64,000 nt of DNA from Syngnathus acus (taxonomy: Eukaryota; Chordata; Actinopteri; Syngnathiformes; Syngnathidae): the NCBI RefSeq assembly GCF_901709675.1, contig NC_051090.1:6837842-6901841 (forward strand). The letters are read 5' to 3'. Below are positions 48,501 to 60,500 of the stretch, piece after piece; position 1 is the stretch's first letter, and every line of letters starts with the position of its first letter. The translations under genes and the position numbers were made by a program. The notes below the pieces were generated by a model. That model saw nothing but the letters and a program-made list of their open reading frames with translations, did not search any database and was not told the origin of the DNA.

Positions 48501-51500
48501 CTTTGCGCAATGTCCTTTTCTTGGGTTCTGGAGGGATTGGGTGAACATCGGGAAGATTCACTTTCTCAGGTGTGGAAGTGGTACTCCTTGTTTCCGGAAG
48601 TATCATGGGAGGTTCCTCATCTGGCAAAATGGTCTCAGATGCTAGAGTGGGGAGTTTCAAGGTGAGGGAAAATATACCAGATTACTACATCCTGTTGCTG
48701 TACATTTATTTAATACATACACAGTAGATGTACCAACCTTTTACAGACACCATTGCAGAGGTCTCTGCACTTCTTGCTTGACATGAATAAATTCCACTGT
48801 CTTCTGAAGTTAGCTCCTTGATATGAAGTTCCAGCAAACTGCCATCTTGGTTCATCGAATACTTCTTGTTTGCTCTTATTGGCATTCTGTTTTTTTTCCA
48901 TTGTACTGACACTCCAAGTGTGGACAGTTCGCAGCATAAAACGACTGTAGCTCCCTCTTTTGTTTCTGTGTTTTGTAATTCTTTCTTGAAAAAGCAAGGT
49001 AATTCTAGAAGGTATTAGGAAAAGAAGTCATCAAAATTTTAAATAACATACTCACCTGCCCAATCAATTGAGATCCAATATAATAACTTAAAAGTGAATG
49101 GTACTATAGAATTTGTATATACACACACCTTTGACAAAAACAGTTGCTGTGGTTTCTGCACCACCTGCTTGACATGTGTAGCTACCACTGTCCTCAGGTT
49201 TGAGCTCCTTGATGTTGAGCTGGAGAAGGCAGCCATCTTGCTTCATCTCATACTTCTTGTTGGCCCTAAGAGGTAGCTTGTTCTTCTTCCATTGCGCTGG
49301 CAATCCAGATTTAGACAGCTCGCATTTCAGAGAGATTGAGACGCCCTCGTCCACCTCTATACTTTGTAGGTCTGTCACAAACAACGGTGGCAGCGCTGGG
49401 GAAATTAAATTTCAGAAGATGACTGGCAAGAATTGGTAATATGCTATGAGTGAACCACCCAAACGCTAAAATAGATACACACCTTTCACTGACAATGTTG
49501 CCGCAGTCTCTGCACTTCCGGCATGACACGAATAACTACCACTGTCCTCAATTTTGAGGTGCTTGATATTGAGTTGGAGGAGGCAGCCATCTTGTTTCAT
49601 CTCATACGTTGTGTTGGCCCTCAAAAGCACTTTGTTCTTCTTCCATTGCACTGGCATTCCAGGTTTAGACAGCTCACAACATAGAGAGATTGAACCTCCC
49701 TCCTCTGTCTCCACATTTTCCAATTTTTCTTTGAAGAATAATGGGAGTTCTAAAAAAGGCATATAATTGATCAATGTTTGGGTTATAAACAGAACATTCA
49801 ACTTTATGTTGAATATATGAAGTCTTTGACAAATTTAACTTAATATGTCAATGATTCTGTGTCTAACAAATAAGAAATGACCTTTGACAGTTATAGTTGC
49901 AGAAGTCTCTGCACTTCCTGCATGACATGTATAGCTTCCGCTGTCTTCAGGTTTGAGGTCCTTGATGGTGAGTTGGATAAGGCAACCATTTTGTTTCATC
50001 TCATACTTCCTGTTGTCCTTCAGAGGTTGTTTGTTCTTTTTCCATTGCACTACCACTCCAGGTTTGGACACCTCACAGGACAGGACAGCTGTTAATCCTT
50101 CCTCTAGCTCCATACTTTGCAAGTCAACTTTGAATGAAACCGGGCGCTCTGGGGGAGGTTTAGTAAAACATCGTTATACATAATTCGGGTGATATAAAAT
50201 GCTTTTCCTGAAATGGACGCACCTCTTACAGACACCGTTGCAATGGTCTCTGCACTGCCAGCTTGGCATATATAGCTTCCACCATCCTCAGGCTTGAGGT
50301 CACTGATGTTGAGCTGCAGGAGGCTTCCATCTTGTTTCATCTCAAACTTCCTGTTGGCCTTCAGAGGCAGCCGGTTCTTTTTCCATTGCACTGGCACTCC
50401 AGGTTTGGACAGTTCACAGCGCAGAGACAGTGAGCCGCCCTCCTCTGTCTCCACACTTACTAGTTCTTCTTTGAAGAATAATGGGAACTCTATTGGGCAA
50501 ACCATTGATTAAATTTCATGAGAACTAACTGTACATTGCAGAAAAATACATACCCTTCACAGTCACTGCTGCAGAACTCTCTGTACTTCCTGCTTGACAT
50601 GTGTAGGTTCCACTATCTTCAGATTTAAGGTCCATAATGTTAAGCTGATGAAGGCAGCCATCTTGTTTGATCACATACTTCCTATTTGCCCTCAGAGGTA
50701 ACTTGTTCTTTTTCCATTGCACTGCCACTCCAGGTTTAGACAGCTCACAGGACAGGACTGCTGTATCTTCTTCCTCTGCCTCCATACTTTGCAAGTCAGC
50801 TTTGAATGCAACTGGGATTTCTAGAAAAGGACGATACAAATATGCTTATGAATATGAGCTCACAAAATTGTCACGTGGACGTTACCTTTTACAGAAACTG
50901 TTGCAATGGTCTCTGCGTTTCCTGTTTCACATATGTAGGTCCCACCATCCTCAGGTTTGAGGTCACTGATTTTGAGCTGAACGAGGCAGCCATCTTGTTT
51001 CATTTCATACTTCTTGTTGCCCCTGAGAGGCAGCCTGTTTTTCGTCCATTGCACCGACGCTCCAGGTTTGGACAACTCACAGGACAGTACGATCGAACCT
51101 TCCTCCTCCACCTCAATATTTTGTAACTTTGTAACAAAAAATGGAGGCAGTTCTGGGGAAATTCATCACAGCATTTGGTTAAGGGGACTGTATCATCTTT
51201 TGGAGACATGAAGTTTCAAAGATACAAGAACAGTACCTTTTACTGACACGGTTGCAGTGGTCTCTGTACTTCCTGCTTGACACGTGTAACTTCCACTGTC
51301 TTCAGGTTTGACCTCCTTGATGTCAAGCTGGAGGAGGCAACCCTCCTGCTTCATCTCATATTTGTTGCTGGCTCTTAATGGCAACTTATTCTTCTTCCAT
51401 TGTATTGCGGTGTCTGGCTTCGATACCTGACAGCGCAGGGAGACAATACCTCCCTCCTCAGCCTTTACATTCTGTAAGTTTACTTTGAAAAATGGCGGAA

Positions 51501-54500
51501 GTTCTAGGAAAAAAAATAGTCAAGGATGAGAAAAGGACTGTGAAGAGAATATAAGAAGACACTGCACCTACCTTTCACTGTTAAAGTTGCAGATGATTCT
51601 ACACTTCCTACGTGACATGAGTAGCTGCCACTGTCTTCAGGTTTAAGGTCCACAATGCTAAGCTGGAGAAAACAGCCATCTTGCTTCATCTCATAATTCC
51701 TGTTAGCCCTCAGAGGCAGCTGGTTCTTCTTCCACTGCACTGGCGCACTAGGTTTAGACAGCTCACAGCTCAAGGTAACTGAACCTCCCTCATCCATCCG
51801 CACATTTCTCAAATCTTTCTTGAAGAATGGCGGTAGCTCTGGGTAATAATGGACATCATGTTACCAAAATATTAATATAATGATGCTTTTGTCTATGTAA
51901 TGCATGTGCTCAATTGCAATATGACCTTGACCTTACCTTTGACTGTAACAGTTGCAGTAGTTTCTACATTTCCTGCTTGACACGTGTAGCTTCCACTGTC
52001 CTCAAGTTTAAGCTCCTTGATATGAAGCTGGAGGAAGCAGCCATCTTGCTTCATCTCGTACTTCCTGCCAGCCCTAAGTGGCAACCTGTTCTTCTTCCAT
52101 TGTACCGGCAGCCCCAATTTGGAGAGCTCACAGTAAAGCACGGCTGAGCTTCCCTCCTCAGTCTCAACATTTTGCAACTCTTCCTGGAAGAATGGTGGGA
52201 GCTCTGGAGAAGGAAAGAGGCACAAATGGACATAATCTTCACTTCGTAAAGCACACTAATTCCTATATTACCTCTCACAGTAAGCTTGGCACTGGCTTGT
52301 GCGTCGCCTGTATCACAAGAGTAAACTCCAGCATCCATTGGTTCCACCGCATGGATGAGCAGTAAATTGACTTTTCCCTCCCTTCGTATCTCAAATTTAT
52401 CGCCGTCTCGAAGAGGGATGTGGTTGCGCCTCCAGGTAACAGGGGTGGTAAAGTCAGAAGTTGTGCAGGACAAAGTAGCAATTTCTCCTTCCAAGATTTG
52501 AATATCTTGAGGCTTCTCCTCAAACAAAACTGAAAATGAAAACATCTCTTTAGATCAACAAATCTTCACATAGCCACGTCTCTCCATACCTTTGGGCTTT
52601 GGCACCACGAGAAGACTTGCTGATGCCCTTTCCTCCCCGACCACAAATGCCACAATGCCCGTCTCCTCAGGTGTTGTCATGGTGAGGACAAGTCGGTGTG
52701 TGCGACCTTGGTATGTCATCTGGTTCATTTCGTTCCTCTGCAGTGGACTGGAGCCCAGCCACCACACACCCTCATTCACATTGGCGTGGCTAAGCTCGCA
52801 CACAAACATGGCGTCCTCCCCAGCAGTCACGGTGATGTCTTTAAGTTCTGTAACTATTCGCACTCGCTCTGTGCAGGAGAAAGAACACCTTTGTGGCAAT
52901 GGAGTAGGCATACATGGGAGGAAATTCTTACGTTACCACATACCCCTCACAACCAACTTAGCGGTGGTCTTCTTGCCCCTGGTGATGCAACAGTATTCGC
53001 CAGCATCTTCCAGGTTCAGCTGCTTGATCTCCAACATATGCGTAGGTCCTGTTTTTGTAATAATTACTCGTCCCCCTTCTTTAATGGCAATGTTGTCCTT
53101 CTTCCAAGTGACAGGGACATTCGCACTGGAAACTTCACATGTCAGCAGCACCGATTTGCCCTCCATCACCGCTTGGCTCTCCAGTTCCTTCTCAAAGAAC
53201 ACTGATGCTGCCGCTAGCATGAAGAAAAATATAATCTATTTGGCAAGACAAACTATGGAAACAATTGCACCGCTCCCAGGTATGAGATTCTGAAGGAACA
53301 AACAAAAAGCATTGAATACCTCTAACGTTCACTTCCGCCGTCGTCTTCTGCTCGCCAAAGACACAACTGTACTCCCCAACGTCCTCCGGCTGGACGTTTC
53401 TGATGCTCATCTCAGCTATGGTCTCCTTGAGGGTCATCTGATACCTCCCACCTGGAGAGAGCTGGTCCTCTCCCTTCCACCACTGGACAGATACCCCCGT
53501 CCTGGACAGTTCACATCGTAGGGTCACGTTGCCTCCCTCAGCGGCCTCCTGGTTCTTTAAACCCATCTTAAACTTGAGGGGAATAGCTGTGGATGTGGAA
53601 TAGAGAAAATTTGTACGATTTTGAAACACATAGACTTACAAATAGCAATCGTGGCTTACGGGTGACAGTGATGTTGGCTACGGTCTTGGTATCGCCATAG
53701 CTACAGCTGTAGACTCCACTGTCCTCCAGTTGAGTGTTTTTGATGGTCAGCTCCATCATGCCGTTTCGATTTTTTATCTGATACTTGAAATTATTTTTCA
53801 GCAGCTCCTGGCCTTTCCTCCATTCAACAGAAAGACCAGGTTTGGATAATTCGCATGTCAACGTCATGCTGTTTTCCTCCTCCACTTGCAGGTTCTTTAA
53901 CTTGGTTTTGAATGTGATGGGAGGTGCTGGAAATACATGTCATTGTGAACATTTGGACCGGACAGCTGGGTGTATTATTGGTAATGTGAGTAATCATCCA
54001 CCTTTCACAATGAGCTCAGCAGTGGATTGGCTGTCCTTTGTCTTGCAAGTGTACTTCCCAGCATCACTCTCTTCTACATTGTTGACAAACAGTTTGGTGA
54101 GACTCCCATCCTGTTTCATTTCATATTTGTAGCCGGGCTTCAAGATCACTCTTCCTTTCCTCCAGTCCACTGGAGCTCCAGGTTTGGACAGTTCACAACA
54201 AAACACTCCACTGTCACCTTCTTTAAGCTCCAAATTCTGAACTTCTTGCTTAAATGTAATAGGAAGAACTGGGGGGGGGGAAATCAGATTTATGATTGTG
54301 ACAGTTCTTTTAATTTGATAAACCAGCAACTCTGATTCTTCTGGTTCTCTTGAGGGAAGCCTACCTCTTACTTTGATATCAGCCGAAGTCACAGCTGTTC
54401 CAACGGAGCAGCTATATTCGCCAGTATCTTTAAGCGTTAGATCCGTGATCAGCATCTCACACACCCTGCCCTCTTGTTTCATCTGATATTTGTCTCCCTC

Positions 54501-57500
54501 CTTCAGGAGGTGAGCATCCTTTCTCCACTCAACTGGGACTCCTTGTTTGGAGAGCTCGCAGTGGAGTATCACACTGCTCTCTTCCACTGTTTCTTGGTTT
54601 TTCAACTTTTGCTTGAATGTCACTGGAATTGCTGTAGGGGGATGTATGACAGGAAATATAATAAAATAATAATAATGGAATAATTTCTGATCCAGCTAAT
54701 CCAGTAAAATACATGAGTCTCACCCGTGATTATAATCGTAGCAGTACTTTTAATATCTTCGCAAATGCAGCTGTAAACGCCACTATCTTCAGGCTGACTC
54801 TTTCTGATGACCAGCTCCAGTGTAGAGCCTCTCTGCTTGAGTTGATACCGTTCATCGTTGATTATCTCATTGTCTCCCTTCATCCACTGAGCAGTGAGCC
54901 CTGCTTTGGAGAGCTGACAGCTAAGTGATACCCCGTTGCCCTCTTGCACTTCAATATTACTGAGTTCACGAAGGAATTTGACAGGTCGTTCTAGAGGGAA
55001 TATTATATTAATTATATTTCATTATGATTATCATTAGTGATAGCATCCTTTTTATACTGACCATTCACTGAAAGAAAAGCTGTCGTAGTTTCTTCGCCAC
55101 AAATACAGGCGTAATCACCAGCGTCCTCGAGAATGACTTCATTAATAGTCATCTCCAGTTGTAAATCTTTCTTCCTCATCTGGTACTTGTTTCCTTGTCT
55201 CAACACCAGCCCTCCTCTCCTCCACTCCACTGACTGGGCAGGTTTGTTAAGCTCACAGCGAAGAAACACACTGTTGCCTTCAATCACCTCCTGGTTGGCG
55301 AGCATCAGCGTGAAACGTGGTGGTAAACCTGTCAGGCAGGGAAAAAAAGAATGAGAATACCTGAGGACAGGAATTTTGGGCCCTCTATATCAGTGAAGAG
55401 GATTTTTATTGGAGTTACCAAAAAGTAAAGCAATATGTTTTCAAATGTCAGCTCACCCAGGACTGACAGCACAGCAGTTGATTGACTATCCTTGGTTTTG
55501 CAAATGTATTTGCCAGCGTCTCCATCTTGCACGTTGTTGACAATCATCTTTGTGTAAGGTCCTTCCTGCTTCATCTCATACTTGCTTCCACTGCTCAGAA
55601 GCACACGACCTCTCCGCCACTCCACCGGAGCTCCAGGTTTGGAGAGCTCGCAACAGAAAAGCCCACTGTCACCTTCCTTTACCTCCAAATTCTTGAGCTC
55701 ACGTTTGAATGTGACAGGAAGTGCTGATTGGTGGAGAAGATTTAAGTCATCAGCACTGAATATATTTTAATTATCCTGCCATGTTAATTTTACTTACGTT
55801 TCACTTTTAGCTCTGCCGTGGTTTTCTCATCTCCGGTAATACAGCTGTACCTCCCGGCATCTTCTTCTTGAACGTTCACAATTGTCAACTCAGCTGTTTT
55901 CCTTTCAAGTTTCAAGTGATACTTTCGTCCTGACATCTCCTCAGACAGAACCTTCCCGTCTTTCTGCCACTCTACCAGGGCATCTGTTTTAGACACTTCG
56001 CAGCGGAGCGTCACGCTATTGCCCTCCTCTGTCTCCTGGTTTTTCAGACTTCCTTTAAACGTGGCGGGAACAGCTTCAAAGAACAAAGAAGATGTTCCAG
56101 TTTGTGGTATATAGTCAATAAAGCTCTGATGAAAGATGATCTGCTACATGGACAACAAACTGCATTTGATTCAAATATCTGGAGATGCTCTCACATTTCA
56201 ATCTATACAATTCTAGGGTGTTCCTCTCGGAATTTTGTTCCATTTGTGTGGTCAGGGATCGGCATAAGACTCCAAACTCAAAACCATGTTTCAAACTAGT
56301 CACAACACTTTTTATATTTTACGTAACATACCAATGACTTTAACTGTGGCCTTGGTCTTCTGGTCTCTGCAGACACAAGCGTAGACGCCGCTGTCCTCCG
56401 GCAGGGCATCGCTGATGGTCAGCTCCAGCACGGAGCCTCTCTGCTTCATCTGGAATTTCTCTCCATCTTCTAGAAGCTCACCAGCCAGCCTCCACTCCAC
56501 TGCGACGCCAGGCTTTGAGATCTCACAAGAGAGCGTGATGTTGTGACCTTCTTCCACTTGAATGTTCTTCAGCTTCTGCTTGAAGGTGATCGGGAGCGCT
56601 AAAACGCAACATTGAATTATGAGTCACTAAACATTAACACATAAAAGCAGCAAATTTCGTATAATGAATGTTGATACTTTTTACTACAACTACTGTACCG
56701 TTCACAGTGAGGGTCGCTGTGGTCTCCACGTTCCCGCAAATGCACGTGTAGATATCGCTATCTTCCGGCGTCACATCCAGGATCCTCAGTTCAATCAGCG
56801 TGTCCCTTTGGCGAATGTGATATTTGTCGCCATTCTTGATGAGCTCATCCCCCCCCTTTTGCCACTCCACAAATGCAGATGCTTTGGAAATCTCACAGCG
56901 TAAAATTGCTGTGTTTCCCTCCTCAAAGGTTACATTGCGCAGTTTCTGCTTGAAGGTCAGCGGGAGAGCTGAAGGAGAGTTCAGGAATATTTAGCACCGA
57001 TAAATCACGATTATAAGGTAATTAGGTGAAAGAATACCTGCTACCTTTGATTTTGACAGTGGCGGATGTCACCTGATCAGCACACACACACTTGTAAAAC
57101 CCACTGTCTTCAGGAACAGCTTTCCAGATCAAAAGTTCTAGTGTTGTCTCCCATCTTCTCATCTGGTACTTCACCCCGTTCTTCAGCACTTCTTGGCTTC
57201 TCATCCATTCTATCGGTATTCCAGATTTGGATAGTTCACATCGCAATATGACATTGTTCCCTTCCTCGGCATGTATGTTCTTCAGATGCTGGATGAATGT
57301 AATCGGAATGTCTGGAAAGCAAGAGACAAATAAGGAAAATAAGTAATGGTCAATTTTGAATAACCCTAACCCTACGAAGAACAAGATGAGTGACATGGCC
57401 TTACCTTGGACTTTGAGCCTTGCTGTTGTGTGGTGGCCTCTGCACTGACAAGTATATTCCCCAGAGTCCTCTGGCTTCAGAGATCGGATTATGAGTGAAA

Positions 57501-60500
57501 TGACGGTCTGTTTCTGTTTCATCATATACTTGTCTCCAGGCCTGAGGCTCTCAATGCCTTTTCTCCACTGGAACTGGACTCCCGGCAGAGAGTACTCACA
57601 AGTCAGGGTCGCAGTCTCACCCTCTCGGGACTCTACGTTCTGAAGAGGCTTTGTGAACTCAGCTGGGATAGCTAAAAGGAGATAGCAACATGAGTCGAAG
57701 TGTAAGGCAAAATATTGTTTGACAATATTTTGTTGGAGAATCACCCTTGATACCTTTGACGGTTACAACAGCCCTTGTTGAAACTGATCCAGCACTGCAC
57801 TCATACACCCCAGCATCACCTTGGCAGACCTCCCGAATTGCCAGCCGAGCCTCACATCCTGAACGAGTTGCGTAATACCTTGACGAGTTCCACATCAAGC
57901 AACAATCTTTGTACCACAGGATGTGACAAGGCTTTGACGTCACACAGGATAAAACTAGGCCCCCTCCTTCAATCGCCTCACAGTCCTCAAGCGCTTTACA
58001 AATGGTTGGACGTCTCTCTGGTAATGTAAACAAGTCAAAGCAACTAAAGACGGAATGAAATGGAAATAGAAAATAAGAAACAAAGACAAAATCTTACCTC
58101 TGACCAACAGTGACGCATATGATCGTTTATCACCGGCTGAAAACGAAATGGTACCGGTGTCTTTGCGCGCTAGCTGTCTAAATGTCAGCGTGTGGTATCC
58201 TCCCGCGAGCATTTGAATTTCATTAAGCTGATTATTGTAGAGGAGAGTCTCGTCCAGGTACCACTTCACCCCCGTGTAGTCACTGGGACAGATTTGACAC
58301 TTGAATGTAACCGTGTCCCCTTCAAGGCACTCAATGTCCTCGAGTTCTTCCAGGATCACCACCCTCTGGCCTGACAGATATAAAATGGACAAGGAATGCC
58401 ATGTTAACAGAGAAGAATGAACTGAATGAGTATCCAAGGTTTTCCTCACCCTGCACAGTCAGCTGTGCACGACTCTGCATGGTTCCAACATCACACGTGT
58501 AGATATCAGTGTCCGACTTCTCCAGAAAAGTGATGGTGAGTGACAGCACCACACCCTTCTGCCTCATGACATACTTCCTACTAGATCTCAGCTCCATCAT
58601 GCCCTTCAACCAGGTTACTCGCTTGGCTGGCTGTCTGGTCTCGCACTCCAGAGTCACTTTAGCTTTTTCCTCGGCTTGGCTGTCCTTTAACTCTCGTGCA
58701 AATGAGTGCTGCAATTCTGGAATGATACACGTTTTAGAACTTGAAGTATGTTGTTGTTTTCTCTCAATAATCTTTCCTAAATCTTCTTGAAGAAAAATGT
58801 GATAATCCAGACCGACATTTTTCTCAAGTACTTACCTCGGACCTCTAGCTTGGCACGGGAGGCAACCCCATCAGCTTGACAGCAGTACTCTCCTGAATCT
58901 CTGATCGTGGTGTTCTTGACTATCAGCTTCGCCAGGTTCTTTTCCACACTCATCTTGTATTTGTGACTCTGCCTGATTTGATGGCCATTTTTCAGCCAGT
59001 GGATGCTGACCTCAGGTTTGGTGATCTCACAACTCAGCTCGGCATCCTCACCTGGCACAGTCTTGACATTCAGCAGATCCCTAAAAATGTGCACTGGGCG
59101 CTCTAAGATCACAGTACATCCAATATATTAGGGCAAATTAATCTTGCATTGATTCTAAAACTGGATGTTCACCTTGGACAAAGAGCATGGTCCTGCAGCT
59201 TAAGTCATTAATCGCAAAGATCACTTCTCCAGCGTCGGACAAAACTGCATCTTTAATCCTCAACTTGTACTTGCGACCATTGTTGATGATCTGGAAGTGG
59301 CCATTGGAGACAACCACTTGACCGTTGATGGTCCAGAAAGGCTCATCACTAAGAACGTGAGAGAGTTGACATGCAAAAGTACAGCTTTCACCCTCCAATA
59401 TGGAGGTTGTCTTCAAACGCTGGATGATAGTGATGTGTAAATCTGTAAATAGATCAGATAAAGAGCATTTGAATATGTAATGTCCGGGTATATTTAATTT
59501 GGACTTTCTAGTCAACCAACCATGAACAGTAACTTTAGCCTTGGTCTGGCTCGTGCCTAGGTCACAGGTGTACTGTCCAGCGTCATCTTTACTCAAGCAG
59601 TGAATAATCAGTGCCATGGACCTCCCATACTGGCACAACTCGTGTTTATCATCAGGCGTCAGGACAATGCCATTCTTTCTCCAGACTGGGATTACAGATT
59701 CTTTGGAAATTTGACACTGGAGGCAGACTTCCCCTTGTTCTTCCCCAACTGCATCTTCCAGAGGTCTTAGGAAGACCGCAGGTCGCTCTAAAGGCAATAG
59801 AAAACATGATTTTGGAATTGATGGGAAATTTCTCTGAAATAAATATCAGAAGACTTCTTATTTTAGCTGACCTTTAACTTTTAAAGTTGTTGTCTCGGAA
59901 AGAAGACCAGTTTTAAAGGTGATTCTGCTGTTCTGGGGTCTCAGCTTCTTAATAAAGAGGCTGTGCATGGTACCCATGTGTTGGATCCTGTTTATGGCAT
60001 TGGAATAGAGGCGGACATTGTTGAGGAGCCACTCTACGTTGGCAACCACATAGTTGAGCTCACAAGCGAAGCTGGCAACACCATCTTCTTCAAGTTCCAC
60101 TGGTTCAAGGTGTTTGACCAGCTTTAGTTTTCGCACTATGACAAACAAAAGAAAGTGAATCCAATACAAGTGGCAAATATAGATCAGGTCTGAGCACGAT
60201 GAATCATATTTAGCCTACATACCTTCGACCTTAACATGTGCCGCGCTCTGTGTCCCCCCCGCCGTGCAGCGATACTGCCCTGCATCCATCCCTACCAAGC
60301 CATGGATTGTCAGCTCTGCACGTTTCCTATCTCTCCTCATGCTGTACTTGTTTGAAGTCTTCAGAGCTGTACGACCTTTAAACCACCTCACCACTCTGGG
60401 GGAGGGGGCAAACTCACAGCTCAGAGTCACAGAGCTGTTCTCCTTGGCGTCCACATCTTCCAAATTGCGGACAACTTGGAGGGGCCGCTCTACGGGGAGA

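Noticed and set aside
45972-48641. IQ (calmodulin-binding) motif expected before SH3
   Set aside because: I looked through the large exon for an IQxxxRGxxxR-type text and did not find one. Not claimed as present or as a proven loss because its position in mammals is recalled only roughly.
57359-57373. Telomere-like TAACCCTAACCCT in an obscn intron
   Set aside because: Only two units. Such a short match occurs by chance and there is no array or fusion signature.
53994-59797. Several short obscn introns that are multiples of three and stop-free (59443-59520, 57312-57404, 54269-54364)
   Set aside because: With more than 70 introns of about 100 nt, a handful of 3n stop-free introns is expected by chance. 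Good donors and acceptors and Ig-domain boundaries show that they are spliced.
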